Position numbers and translations under genes: made by a program. 64,000 nucleotides of DNA from Cordylochernes scorpioides (lineage: Eukaryota > Arthropoda > Arachnida > Pseudoscorpiones > Chernetidae), in assembly GCA_030710605.1 (NCBI GenBank), contig CP092870.1:20870684-20934683 (forward strand). The letters run 5' to 3'. The notes under the pieces were generated by a model. The model was not told the DNA's origin. It searched no databases and saw nothing but the letters and a program-made list of their open reading frames with translations. How positions within the stretch are numbered: the first letter of the stretch is position 1; each line of letters opens with the position of its first letter. Of this stretch, positions 43,466 to 53,765 are shown piece after piece.

Positions 43466-44865
43466 CACTGCGTGACGTTGAAAATGGAACACCAAGAAAT
43501 AGTGGCCAGAAAATTAGGCAAATTTCAGGGTAGACGCGCCTAACCGAGTTATGCAAATGATGTAAAATGCGCAGCTCTCGTGCGCACATGGAGTAAGATA
43601 TAAGGGAAGGAACTTGCAGAAAGGACAGTATTCGTGTCGTTATTTCTTCAAGGAAAATCATTGTAGAAATTTTGTTCTTGTGTCAAAAGACACGTGTAAT
43701 AACAGAGAATGCCAGGTCATCGTAAACGGAGGCAGTTCAAGCAGACAGACGCTTTTACGAGGGTCATGGTGATTGGTCCATACGTCAAATCGCAGCTGAT
43801 ACACACCTTGGTGCGTCAACGGTGCACCGACTGTGGAGAAGATGGTTGGAACAAGGAAATGTGGCAATTTATAGGAATGCCGGTGCAACCAGAGTGACGT
43901 CAGCACGTGTGGATCGGCGTATCCTTCGACAAGCAGTGGCGGCCCCACAAGCCACTTGTACCGCCATCCTGCAACATGTGCAAGACACCCTAGATCATTC
44001 CATCTCGACCAGAACCATTTCCCGTCGATTGGTTGCTAATGGCTTGCACTCATGCCGTCCACTAAGAAGACTGCCATTGACCCCACCGAATAGGCGCCAA
44101 CGTTTGGAATGGTGCCGGGCTAGATCGACGTGGATGACGGAATGGCACAGGGTCGTGTTCTCAGATGAGTCGCGTTTCTGCTTGTCCAGTGATAGTCGCC
44201 GTGTACGCGTGTGGCGTCGACGTGGAGAAAGGTCCAATCCGGCAGCAATTGTGGAACGCCCCACCGTGCGACAACGTGGAATCATGGTTTGGGGCGCAAT
44301 CGCGTATGATTCCAGGTCACCTTTACTTCGTATTCAGGGCACTATGACGGCCCAACGATACGTTGATGATGTGCTGCGACCGGTGACACTCCCCTACCTT
44401 CAGGGGGTACCCAATGCCCTTTATCAGCAGGATAACGCCCGACCGCACACTGCTCGCATTAGCCAACAAGCTCCGCAAGATGTACAGATGCTTCCCTGGC
44501 CACCGTACTGTCCTGATCTCTCACCAATCGAGCACGTCTGGGACATCATTGGACGCCGTTTGCATGCCTTGCCACAGCCGCGTTCAGAAGACGAACTGTG
44601 GCAAATGGTTGAGAGGGAATGGAGAGCCATCCCTCAGGACGCCATCCGTACTCTGATTGACTCTCTACCTAGACGTGTTGCTGCGTGCATCGCCGTCCGC
44701 GGTGGTCCTACTTGTTACTATGCCGACGCCGTTCTCGCTCTGTATTATGACTATCATTTTGAAATAAAGATCACCTATTGTTCGTCCCTGTCTCTCTCTG
44801 TCTGCCGAGTTTCATCACTTTCTGGCCACTATTTCTTGGTGTTCCATTTTCAATGTCACGCAGTG
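43466..44865 (+). mobile_element. Tc1-like DNA transposon, nearly full length
   Basis: 1400 bp with 47-bp terminal inverted repeats differing at one base (left CACTGCGTGACGTTGAAAAT; right arm complementary with A in place of G) and TA on both sides (43464-43465, 44866-44867). Contains a transposase ORF broken near its N-terminus. TIR identity indicates a recent arrival. Confidence 0.93.
43709..44865 (+). pseudogene. Tc1-like transposase, N-terminal frameshift
   Basis: ATG at 43709 starts MPGHRKRRQFKQTDAFTR, the usual beginning. After about residue 22 a small deletion shifts the frame, which then continues from 43770 (WSIRQIAADTH) through the ORF at 43822. DNA-binding helix-turn-helix (STVHRLWRRWLEQ) and the catalytic domain follow: VVFSDESRF (first Asp), YQQDNARPHTA (second Asp), and PDLSPIEHVWD (Glu). 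I count 32 residues between the second Asp and Glu versus 34 in classical Tc1. The end ..AVRGGPTCY is typical, but no stop follows there and the frame runs out of the element to 44949. Cut-and-paste transposase at TA sites; inactive as found. Confidence 0.9.
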
Positions 44866-45574
44866 TATATAAATCTTTATATTAATTTTATTCAGGCATT
44901 AGAAAAAAAGCATTTGAAATTTGATCAAGTAAAATTAATCACTGTTTAATATGGAGTTACAATAATTCTTATATTTCCGCTAACAAGCTACTTCCCAGCT
45001 TTAACTTCAGACATTACTGTATATTTTGAATTGATTTCTATAGGTTCAAATTAAACATCACATAAGTTAGTACTTCCCTCGAGTGTGTCGATATTCATTC
45101 AGAAATAGAAACTAATATTACCACACATTGAAAACTAATAAATATGTTCAATTTTGAATGATTATTATATTAACTAAAACAATAATTAGCTCGCCATAAA
45201 TGCGATGAAGAAATATTTAACTTATATGATAAATTGTGCTATGTTTTTACTTAACATACAAAAACCTATTTAAAACCACAATTACGAAACAGCTGAAATT
45301 TAAGCTGGGAGGCAGTTTATAAATAAAAAAACAATTAGCTGAGGAAACTCTTCCCTCTGTATATTATATCTTATATATAATTTTACCGAGGGGATTATAC
45401 TATTAACAAGTTTATAAATAGCTTATGTGGCATCCTTGTATATCACCCAGTGAAAACAAAGGTTTTCTCACTGATTTTAAATACTTTGTAATATATACTG
45501 GTATTCAAAATCATGTGAACAAACACTTTTATTAAAACTCTATTTGTAATATTTAGAAAGTAGGTAACATCTTC
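44866..45574. other. AT-rich spacer
   Basis: No gene recognised. Confidence 0.4.
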
Positions 45575-45905
45575 CGTTGTTAAAACTAAGTGTCATCTAT
45601 TGTCCGTCTCAGAAAATTAGTAGACTCGTGTCGGCTCATTGGTTCCAGCTTTATCAAATAAAGAACGCCCACCTGGAGATCATGAAATCGGATTAATTAC
45701 CCTTGTCAATTCAGCGTTGGCCACATGACCTCTACAGGGGATTCTAAGTCGATCTTTAGGGCTTGCTAAATAAGGATTTGTAGCTTTATCACAAAAACCG
45801 GGTCCGCTAGTCTGCAGATACGGTCAATAATTGACGCTTAGTTTTACCGTCTATCTTGACGGGAGAGGTGGCCTTTTTTTAGATAAATATTTTCACGGAA
45901 AAATA
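45575..45905. repeat. MITE family 2, diverged copy
   Basis: Left AACTAAGTGTCATCTATTG and right GGTCAATAATTGACGCTTAG, with TCTTGACGGGAGAGGTGGCC near 45855, correspond to the family arms at 41.3-41.6 kb and 13.1 kb. Arms are diverged. Confidence 0.65.
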
Positions 45906-45989
45906 TCCATATTTATAATAAATACGTCTGAAAGATCAAAATTCTTAGATCTATGTAAAATTAAGCTGAAGACATTAGCGCTTCATCTA

Positions 45990-46044
45990 GCGCGCGATGG
46001 AAACGTATTTGGAAGGCCAGGACTTATTAGTAGCGAACCCTCCC
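45990..46044. repeat. Hairpin-family fragment at BEL-2 insertion site
   Basis: GGAAGGCCAGGACTTATTAG followed by TAGCGAACCCTCCC is a diverged half of the hairpin module. BEL-2 begins immediately after CTCCC. Confidence 0.5.
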
Positions 46045-46394
46045 TGAATCGAAATTAGCTTTGGCCTCCTGGCACTAAGGAGGAATCACCGCTAAATTCT
46101 TATTTTAACGCTGGTTTTAATTATATGCTTCTTAACTCAGCGAGCTAACTATAACTCATTTAAACTTGAATAACTGCTATTGTCTCGTCTTACTAACTCT
46201 AATGACTCAACCACGTATACCTTTTATAACTCTCGTCTCACCAACTCTAATGACTCAACCACGTATACTTTAATAACTCAATAACTGTCTTTATTTTCTA
46301 AAATCAAGATTATATACATTTCTAAAATTTACATAATTTAACAATAATTAACAAAAGTAAATTCTAACAATTTTGCATATTTAAGGCTGGAACA
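46045..46394 (-). repeat. BEL-2 3' LTR
   Basis: 350 bp, on the minus strand starts TGTTCCAGCC and ends CGATTCA. Contains an internal imperfect tandem repeat of about 46 bp (AACTCTAATGACTCAACCAC twice). Confidence 0.9.
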
Positions 46395-46728
46395 TACTCC
46401 CCCCGGCCGCTGAACCCTGGTTCAGATTTGAAGGGAAGCGGAGCCAACTTCGTAATAGGTCGCAGGTAGACTCCGGTAGCAGCCCGAACTTGGGCAACTC
46501 GCACCTTCTGGTCTTGAAGAACGACAAATACTTCTCTGCAGTCTCGTGTTCTTTATCAGCTGGTCCCAATATGAACACCAGGTCCAAAGCTACAGCAGTG
46601 TATTGACTATCTCTGTATTTGACATAGGTTGGTAGTTCAGTCCATTGTTTAGACTTCAGGTTCAACTTCCATAAATATTTCGACTCCTTCCCGGCGTGAA
46701 CAAATACAGCTCTTACCCAATCCTGCAC
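46381..46728 (-). pseudogene. End of the kelch-like frame, after a frameshift
   Basis: 115 codons. The first half continues the propeller pattern: AVFVHAGKESKYLWKLNLKS then KQWTELPTY and ALDLVFILG. From about residue 74 it runs out of frame into the BEL integrase tail (46512-46395) and stops at the LTR boundary (MFQP). It overlaps the end of the main ORF by a few codons. The break lies at a run of A's (coding strand) near 46755-46760, so a one-base indel probably split an originally continuous reading frame. Confidence 0.7.
46395..46512 (-). pseudogene. BEL-2 integrase C-terminal tail and polypurine tract
   Basis: In a frame different from the kelch frame the minus strand reads VAQVRAATGVYLRPITKLA and PLPFKSEPGFSGRGEYVP, the usual end of BEL/Pao pol that overlaps the polypurine tract. 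It shows that the original 3' end of the retrotransposon is kept downstream of the foreign segment, and that the foreign reading frame was not joined in phase to it. Confidence 0.85.
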
Positions 46729-47471
46729 AATAGTAAAGTGATTGATATTTTTGGATAGCCCTCTTTCTCACCAAGAATCGGAATAGTTGTATAACACCCC
46801 CAGGAATCTGTTTGAAGTCGGTAGTTATACAGATTACAGAAGTGTTGTTCCCACTGCATTCGAGGGAATAGTAAAAGTTTCTTGTTGGTATAGCAAATCT
46901 GAAGAGAGAGAAATTTCTCTTTCCAAAATATTTTGTCTGATCCAATCAGATGCCAATCTTTGTTTAGGAGATGATAGGAGAAAACCTTGTAAGTAGAGTG
47001 GTCGCGGGTCTCTGCAAGCATAAACAAGAACGCCGATGGTGCAAATGTCATTGCCAGGACCAAGAGGTCAGTTAGGGGCGACTTCCTGCTTTTCACTAAA
47101 ACAGAAGCCCGACCCTCTTTAAGTTTCACTCGGACAATATTGTCGGTGCAAGTTACCTTATTCCCTCTAGAGTGTATTCTCCCTCCTACAAAGTACACCC
47201 TTTTATCGTGAGAGGCATAAACGATAGACTTGGAAATAACTATTGGAGCGAAACCATTCACTTTTCTCCAGATCCATTTTTTGTGAGGGATGTGGTATTG
47301 GTACAATACCGAGCGGACATTCGGGCCATCTAGAGATTCCACATCTTCTATGAGGAGGTAAAGATAAGTTCCGTCGCCGACAAAGACCTTCGGGTAGCTA
47401 CATTGGATGGCTTTGGTAACTTCTGGCCACTCTCCATTTTCCTTCAATATGGCGCGGTGGTAGACTGGTAG
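46512..47471 (-). other. Captured kelch-propeller-like segment
   Basis: About 960 bp occupying the place of RT thumb, RNase H and integrase. Repeating units of roughly 45-55 residues have the kelch spacing of Tyr/Leu and Trp: SVLYQYHIPHKKWIW, then RVYFVGGRIHSRGN (the GG pair), YKVFSYHLLNKDWHLIG, NLYNYRLQTDSWGCY, and YLWKLNLKSKQWTEL. About five blades are visible, resembling the C-terminal half of kelch-like (KLHL) proteins, which present substrates to Cullin-3 ligases in cells. No BTB or BACK domain is present. No intron interrupts it, suggesting capture through mRNA. Boundaries are approximate; the kelch identity is from pattern recognition. Confidence 0.75.
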
Positions 47472-50273
47472 CCCTTCTAAATCCTCGACTTCTTTGACCG
47501 CGGTCTGCCTCTGGAGATTCGCCATTGCCACTGTAGTAGGTGAGAGGAAACCAAGTGGATCGAAAATCCTCGCAATATTGGAGAGAAGATCTCTTTTGGT
47601 AACAACTTCTTCAGGAAGAGTTATATTAACTCTAAACGTATCTTGTACATGATCCCATACAATTCCTAAAATCTTGGATATGGCTCCTTTCTCCAAGTTA
47701 ATTTTCTTCTCTTCGTTCATTTCCTCGACATGAGACACTATCTCGTGGCAATTTGAATTCCACTTTCTTAAGTGAAACCCTCCCTTTTTCATTAAGTCCT
47801 TTAATTGGTCTATTAGTTCTTTGGTTTCAGCAATCGTTTGAGCTCCTGTTAGCAGATCATCGACATAGAAATCATTCAAGGTCACCCTAGAAGCTTCAGG
47901 ATAATCTTGGCCTTCATCTTCTGCTAACTGTTGTAATGTTCTCATTGCCAAAAATGGAGCCGAAGTTGTACCATAGGTAACAGTCAGTAGTCGATAGTCC
48001 ACCACAGGCTCTTCTGGCGATGGTTTCCACAATATCCTCTGATAGTCCGCATCTTCTTGATGATGAGGCATGTAATAGCATCTGCACAATTCTCGCTTCA
48101 CTTCTGCAATTGGGACTCTTTCCATGTGGTTTAAGTGTTCATATTCCTTCATGAATCCCCGGTATTGGTCATATAATTTCACATTCTTACACAATTTTCC
48201 TTCCAACGAAAGGAACCTTCTTAATGCTTTTTCTCTTGATTCACCCAGAAGCGGTCGATGTTGTCTGAATGGCAATTTTACCCAATACCTTCCATGGCTA
48301 TCTCTGCCATGGTTATTCGAAAATAACCTTTCACAATCTTCGTCCTGTGTACAAAGATCCGGTGACGGCACAGATTCAATTTCCCAGAATCTTTTCATTA
48401 CGAATTCTAGTTCTGGTTCAGATTGTAAACTCAGGTTACAGACTTCTGTATTACTCTCCGATGTTCCCATGAGTTTTCCTAGAAGTACCCAACCTAGTCT
48501 TGTATTAATAGCCATTGGCAATCCTTCTCCGAGAGATATAGAGCCATTCAACATAAGTTCAGTGTATATATCTGCTCCCAATATCATATCTATTGGGGCT
48601 TGTATGTAGAACTCTGGGTCTGCCAATTTGAGGTTCTTCAAAGTTGGCCAATTAGGGTCTTTTAACCTGAAGTTCGGAATTTCTGAAGTGAGCACTCCCG
48701 TGACTACTGCCTCCACCGAGAATTCCTCAGAATTATTCAGTGGACAAAATGTCACACTTACTGTCGATGAAGAATGCTGCACTGGTGTGTTTCCAACCCC
48801 TATAATCATCCGATCTGATTTCCTTTGGACAAGTCCCAATCTTTCGCAGCATCCTTTTGTTATCATGGTGACTTGGGAACCGCTGTCCAGTAGGGCTCTG
48901 CAGGTGCATAACTTTCCGAGTCCATTTTTTATCTTGATTCTAGCCGTTGCGAGTAGTACGTGGCTATCATTGCAGTTTGCCTGTTGAGTATTCGTTAAAT
49001 TGATAGCACTTTCATGTTCCTTCGGAGTTGTGTTCTCAACTTGGGCCGAAGCGCCTTCCGTGCTCGGTTTATCATAATGAATCATTGTGTGGTGCTTCCC
49101 CTTGCATACTTTGCATCGTTGGTTCAGCCTACAATTCCATGAGAAATGGCCTTTCCTCAAGCAATTGAAGCACAATTTATGACCTTTTACTACATTTAAT
49201 TTTTCTTTTAAAGGCATTTTGCAAAATAAGCTGCACATGTATAGTGGATGATGCTTAGATTTACATAATATGCAAGTGTCCGATTTCTCAATTAGCATCC
49301 CGTAGCTTTGGCATTTGGGAAATCTCGATCCGGTGGTTTCTTCCCTTTTTGAACATTCCTTGACAGCACAAGACATGCTTCTCGCATGTCTGGAAATGAA
49401 CGCTATGAACTTGTCATAAGAAGGAAGAGTGTTGTCCACTGACAGTTCCCAATCCAACCTTAGATTTTCACTCAACTTCTGCTGGAGGAAGTGCACCAAG
49501 ATCACATCCACTAATTGATTTCTCTTCAATTCCAGCGTTTCTAAGTTTCTTATGGCTTCATTACAAACATCCATGAATTCATGGAGACACTTAGCCGATG
49601 GATTCTTAATTGCCCGGAGAGAAAAGATTTTTGACACCTGGGCATAAGCTAGCTCTCTCGGGTTATCATATCTTGATAACAGTGTACTCCATGCTTGGCC
49701 ATAATTTTCACTTAGTAAAGGGAAACCCCTTATTAATCTGGCCGCTTCGCCTTTTACTGCTGAATTCAAATATTGTAACTTCTGTATATTAGTTAACCCT
49801 GGATGTGCATCGATGGTGGTGAGGAATAGCTCTTTGAAGTTGATCCAATTGCCCATATCTCCATCATATATCGGTAAGTCAAATTGAGGCAATTTTATAT
49901 TTGCCTGAGAGCCATTTGGCTTTATGTCCGCCAGTTTGTCTTTGAGTTTTCTCTCATTTTCTATTTTTACCCTCAAGCTTCCAATCTTGTTCATTGAACC
50001 ATCATATGCCTCACTTTCTTTATCTATATCAACTTCATCCAAAGAAAACAGCTCGTCGTAGAGTTTCTCAATTTTCTCTTTGATCTCCTTTAATTCTTCA
50101 CCCATTATTTCTAAGCGTATTGTTTCACCTGCCTTAATAATTGAATCCACACTTTCAATAAATCCATCAATTCTCCTTATCTGACAACTTAACTTTCTTT
50201 GGAGGATCCTTTCGTCTCGAGACATTTGCAATTGTATTCTCGCTGAGTTTTTGCTAAATTTCTTCTGTTTCAA
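46713..50273 (-). CDS. BEL-2 gag-protease-deltaRT-kelch fusion ORF, 1186 codons
   Basis: Uninterrupted frame. Residues 1-135: coiled-coil-like N-terminus (start could also be Met17). About 135-300: BEL gag core (LPQFDLPIYDGDMGNWINF). About 335-405: zinc-binding repeats (CILCKSKHHPLYMC, CFNCLRKGHFSWNC, CKVCKGKHH). About 455: protease LLDSGSQVTMI with intact DSG, then DMILGADIYTELM and RLGWVLLGK. RT: YYMPHH runs straight into YQRILW, so the segment with the first catalytic Asp is deleted in frame; later VTYGTTSAPF and FYVDDLL are intact; IFDPLGFLSPTTVAM follows. From about residue 920-935 onward kelch-like sequence. Starts right after the primer-binding site. Probably nucleic-acid binding gag plus protease can be made, but not RT or integrase. 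Confidence 0.88.
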   Translation of the reverse strand: MKQKKFSKNSARIQLQMSRDERILQRKLSCQIRRIDGFIESVDSIIKAGETIRLEIMGEELKEIKEKIEKLYDELFSLDEVDIDKESEAYDGSMNKIGSLRVKIENERKLKDKLADIKPNGSQANIKLPQFDLPIYDGDMGNWINFKELFLTTIDAHPGLTNIQKLQYLNSAVKGEAARLIRGFPLLSENYGQAWSTLLSRYDNPRELAYAQVSKIFSLRAIKNPSAKCLHEFMDVCNEAIRNLETLELKRNQLVDVILVHFLQQKLSENLRLDWELSVDNTLPSYDKFIAFISRHARSMSCAVKECSKREETTGSRFPKCQSYGMLIEKSDTCILCKSKHHPLYMCSLFCKMPLKEKLNVVKGHKLCFNCLRKGHFSWNCRLNQRCKVCKGKHHTMIHYDKPSTEGASAQVENTTPKEHESAINLTNTQQANCNDSHVLLATARIKIKNGLGKLCTCRALLDSGSQVTMITKGCCERLGLVQRKSDRMIIGVGNTPVQHSSSTVSVTFCPLNNSEEFSVEAVVTGVLTSEIPNFRLKDPNWPTLKNLKLADPEFYIQAPIDMILGADIYTELMLNGSISLGEGLPMAINTRLGWVLLGKLMGTSESNTEVCNLSLQSEPELEFVMKRFWEIESVPSPDLCTQDEDCERLFSNNHGRDSHGRYWVKLPFRQHRPLLGESREKALRRFLSLEGKLCKNVKLYDQYRGFMKEYEHLNHMERVPIAEVKRELCRCYYMPHHQEDADYQRILWKPSPEEPVVDYRLLTVTYGTTSAPFLAMRTLQQLAEDEGQDYPEASRVTLNDFYVDDLLTGAQTIAETKELIDQLKDLMKKGGFHLRKWNSNCHEIVSHVEEMNEEKKINLEKGAISKILGIVWDHVQDTFRVNITLPEEVVTKRDLLSNIARIFDPLGFLSPTTVAMANLQRQTAVKEVEDLEGLPVYHRAILKENGEWPEVTKAIQCSYPKVFVGDGTYLYLLIEDVESLDGPNVRSVLYQYHIPHKKWIWRKVNGFAPIVISKSIVYASHDKRVYFVGGRIHSRGNKVTCTDNIVRVKLKEGRASVLVKSRKSPLTDLLVLAMTFAPSAFLFMLAETRDHSTYKVFSYHLLNKDWHLIGSDKIFWKEKFLSLQICYTNKKLLLFPRMQWEQHFCNLYNYRLQTDSWGCYTTIPILGEKEGYPKISITLLLCRIG

Positions 50274-50283
50274 ATCCTAATCA

Positions 50284-50299
50284 GGCTCTTGAGGGACCA
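50284..50299 (-). promoter_or_regulatory. BEL-2 primer-binding site
   Basis: TGGTCCCTCAAGAGCC immediately follows the 5' LTR end CGATTCA. It resembles the TGGTCCTTCGAGCC-type site common in BEL/Pao elements (recalled). Confidence 0.65.
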
Positions 50300-50648
50300 T
50301 GAATCGAATTGGCTTTGGCCTCCTGGCACTAAGGAGGAATCACCGCTAAATTCTTATTTTAACGCTGGTTTTAATTATATGCTTCTTAACTCAGCGAGCT
50401 AACTATAACTCATTTAAACTTGAATAACTGCTATTGTCTCGTCTTACTAACTCTAATGACTCAACCACGTATACCTTTTATAACTCTCGTCTCACCAACT
50501 CTAATGACTCAACCACGTATACTTTAATAACTCAATAACTGTCTTTATTTTCTAAAATCAAGATTATATACATTTCTAAAATTTACATAATTTAACAATA
50601 ATTAACAAAAGTAAATTCTAACAATTTTGCATATTTAAGGCTGGAACA
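50300..50648 (-). repeat. BEL-2 5' LTR
   Basis: 349 bp, same sequence as 46045-46394 except for GAATTGG versus GAAATTAG near one end. Confidence 0.92.
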
Positions 50649-50653
50649 CTCCC

Positions 50654-53100
50654 AATCAACTACAGTTTTCTCGCTGCTTGTAAACCTCCTGTATTGTCAA
50701 CTCCTTTCTCTCCCCGGTCTAATTAACTCCCTCACGTGACCCCAGAGCGGAGAAAAATGACAAAACAAGTGAAAATCGATGTCATCATTCATTTCCGTTG
50801 TTGTTGTCCTTTTTTTTCCATGTTCGCAATTCATAGCGGATTAATTCTTTCTGAAATGTTATTATTAATCATTCCTACATCGGGATAATTACGGCAGTTA
50901 TCTGCGTAGTGCGGGGCATTTAATTATCTGTGGTTGATGAATGCGACTCCCACCTTGAGGTACACTACTGTACTCTGAGAGATTAGAAGATATTGTATGT
51001 TCTGGTAGCATTTATAAAGCAATTTTTGGCATCCCAATAAAATATCATCATATCAGTTTATAATGCATATTCATCTCTACCTTTACAATTTAATAAATCC
51101 AAAAAGCAAATAAGGCAGGTTTATTTATTTTCTATTTCTCCAGCCTTCAGTACAACATGCCACTTAACAGGAGATCTAGAAGTATGGCTACCAAGTATGC
51201 TTGTTGGATCTGTTAACTACCAGTTTATAAGTCATACTGCCTCAAATTTATTAATTAAGCTTACTATTGTGACGTCAAATAATAATTTATTTCAAACACC
51301 TGTAATACCTCATATCCTGTTTCTCTTATTTTGTGCAACTAAAAATCTTAATCGATCTACATCTTCGCGTATAGAATGTTATTGATAAAAGCTGCCCATG
51401 TATACTGTTGACGGTCATATCCTTTAGGCATATGGAATACAAGTTGGTCTTTATCTGATGTTTCGAAATCTGGTGTCGTGGCATTATCATTGACCTTGAT
51501 CTACGCATAGAGATGTTGGAATAAGCGAAGGGTGATAATATTCGAATCCTATATATTATCAACATCTGTAATTTGCATTATTAGAACAGAAGTATTCGAA
51601 GAGAATGGAACAAAAGATTCCCTAATTTATTTCGGAATAATCAAATAGAGATTACACCAGGCCTATTGTGCCACTTGATCTTTAACACGAAGAAGCTGAC
51701 TTGAGTATGTAGGTTGAACAATGAGCATCGTTAAATTATTATAACTATCAAATTTATTTTTCTTCCAAACTTACTATAGGATATGAATATTTTATGATTA
51801 GTTGAAATCTTATATAAAAATAAAAGTGGAAGAGTCTCAGTCCCATTTCTCATTCTCTGAATCATATAAAACATATTACAAAGATAAATTTATCCGACAA
51901 ATGCTCTTCTTGCAAGTCGATAAATTAATGGGACGTCCCTCGAACAAAGGTCGGCTATTTAGCTTTGTTCTCAGGGGCCATCAAAGTGGCCCGCTGCCAA
52001 CGTTGCACTGCCAGAAAAACAATCCTTTTGGAAAGATGAAAGAAGCGAGGGTTGGCATCAAGAAGAACATTTCCATAAAATTGTCGTTAGAGGCAGCGAG
52101 CCACAGGCAAGTCTAATTGTGAGTCCTCTGGCTCTGTTCCAAGCCCCGACATTACATTCGAGTCCGATGATGGACCTCAATGAGACTCCCCCCCCCACCT
52201 CTTATTTTTGGAAGGATCCTCAAAGTCACGTTCTCCCATTGTAGCAGTGAGACTTGTGCAGTGTGGAAGGATAAAGAGGAGTCAATACTAACGAGCACCT
52301 AATATGTATAGCTAGGCCCGCGCTCTATCTCGCCATAGGCTCTCCTCATCTACATCTTCACTTTATTCTTCACTTCATTGTCAAAGCAAAATTCGGAAAT
52401 GTGTTCACTCAATCATTCACTTAATTCATAGCTGTTTAACATTTAAAATTTAATCAAATCAACACAAATCGCACAAGGGGAAAGAGGACCAAAACGTCAT
52501 TATTAATGTTAATAATTTTCATTTTTTAATACAAACATATAAAAATGCTAAAAAGGGAATTAAGATTTTCGAAATGCTTGTATCAGTGGTAAATATTCTC
52601 AGCGGGTTTGCAAATTTAATCAAATTTTGATATGCTTCAATATAAAAATCCATAGCCTATCGCATTACATAATTAAATACCATTATCTCAAAAACTATAC
52701 GTTGTTCGGTCAGTTAGATCAAATTTGGCAACCGCTGAGAGAATTTACCACTCATGAGCTAAGCGCTGTTAATATTTCGTTTAGTAGTTTAAAAACTTGT
52801 ATTTTTTAAAATAAGATAATAAATTCTCGAATTAAAACTGACTTCTCTTTAGTAGTTACCGATCTGTCTAGTTAAACCATTGAAGTCTGGAAATGGATAT
52901 AATGCTTCATTCTGAACAACATTGGAAAGCGGACACTAATTCTATGACAATATTCTAATGGACTAATGCTCGTTGCACATGCGACGGACAAACCTGAGGA
53001 TATTCGCATCGTATATTCGAATTATCATATCCATTCACCTGTCAAATATTTGGATCAAAATATTAAACTTGTTTGAATCCGCATTCAAGCTTTATGAAAT
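50654..53100. other. Spacer, possibly unique DNA
   Basis: 2.4 kb without a recognised element. 50690-50960 and 51930-52330 are less AT-rich than their surroundings; the latter includes a 104-codon ORF (51802-52116) with Lys/Ser-rich content and no motif, and a run CCCCCCCCC at 52189. A hairpin-family remnant (GCAACCGCTGAGAGAATTTACC) is at 52725-52760. These two patches might be host conserved non-coding or exon-poor sequence. Confidence 0.4.
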
Positions 53101-53102
53101 AC

Positions 53103-53288
53103 AAGGTTGTCCTAAAAGTTCATAAAAAATTGCAAAAGATTGAAATAACAATATTATTCGCCGTTATGTATAGTCTTTGTAGTATGCATGAAGTAATTGT
53201 ATTATGTATTCGTCTAGTAATATTATTCGACATGTAATAAGAAAAACAAAATTTTAAGATAAACACGAACTTTTGGGACAACCTTATA
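53103..53288. repeat. Mariner-type MITE
   Basis: Ends AAGGTTGTCCTAAAAGTTCA and, at the other side, GAACTTTTGGGACAACCTT (inverted, about 17 of 19 bases matching), next to TA. 186 bp, non-coding. Confidence 0.65.
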
Positions 53289-53765
53289 GAAATACCTTTT
53301 GAAATTCAACAGTCAGTTAGCATCTTTCTGCTAGGTGTCAGTGAGCCATTCATCTACATTTGGATCAGGAGGTTACTCTTTCATTAATTTATAGCACCCT
53401 GATCCATTTTCCCTTATTTAAACCCTTTATAAACCCATCAAGAAAAGGGTTGTAAAATTTTAACTAGAAAATAACTAGAGAATAAAATATAGTATAATAG
53501 TAATAGTAAAAAGTAATAGTAATAGTAAAATATTTTATTTGCTCTTATGAAGCACAGATATATATTTTTCATATATTATATTTTCCGACCTTCAAAAAAT
53601 AAATATTTTAAATATAATTTATACAACCAAATATACATCGTAGATTCAATATTAAATACACTCAGCTATTTATATGGAAATTGTGAATATTATACTTTTA
53701 AAATATTAATATCACCTCTATCGGGAAAATATTTACCATTAATAAACCCATGATTATTATTTTCT
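53289..53765. other. AT-rich spacer
   Basis: AATAGTAATAGTAAAA repeats at 53490-53530. No gene. Confidence 0.4.

Larger units (their letters stand above)
46045..50648 (-). mobile_element. Young BEL/Pao element with captured kelch-like sequence (BEL-2)
   Basis: LTRs 46045-46394 and 50300-50648 differ by about one substitution and one indel. Target duplication CTCCC at 46040-46044 and 50649-50653. The primer-binding site TGGTCCCTCAAGAGCC touches the 5' LTR end (plus 50284-50299); the polypurine tract GGGGGGAGTA touches the 3' LTR. The coding part is gag, zinc knuckles, protease, partial RT, then kelch-like sequence, then the BEL integrase tail. RNase H and nearly all integrase are absent, and RT has lost a catalytic segment, so mobility must have come from another BEL element. 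Confidence 0.93.

Noticed and set aside
48124..48987. Plus-strand ORFs of 119-161 codons inside BEL-2
   Set aside because: Antisense shadows of the long gag-pol frame.
51802..52116. Host gene exon at 51.8-52.1 kb
   Set aside because: 104-codon ORF in a slightly GC-richer patch, but no known domain or splice structure that I can support.
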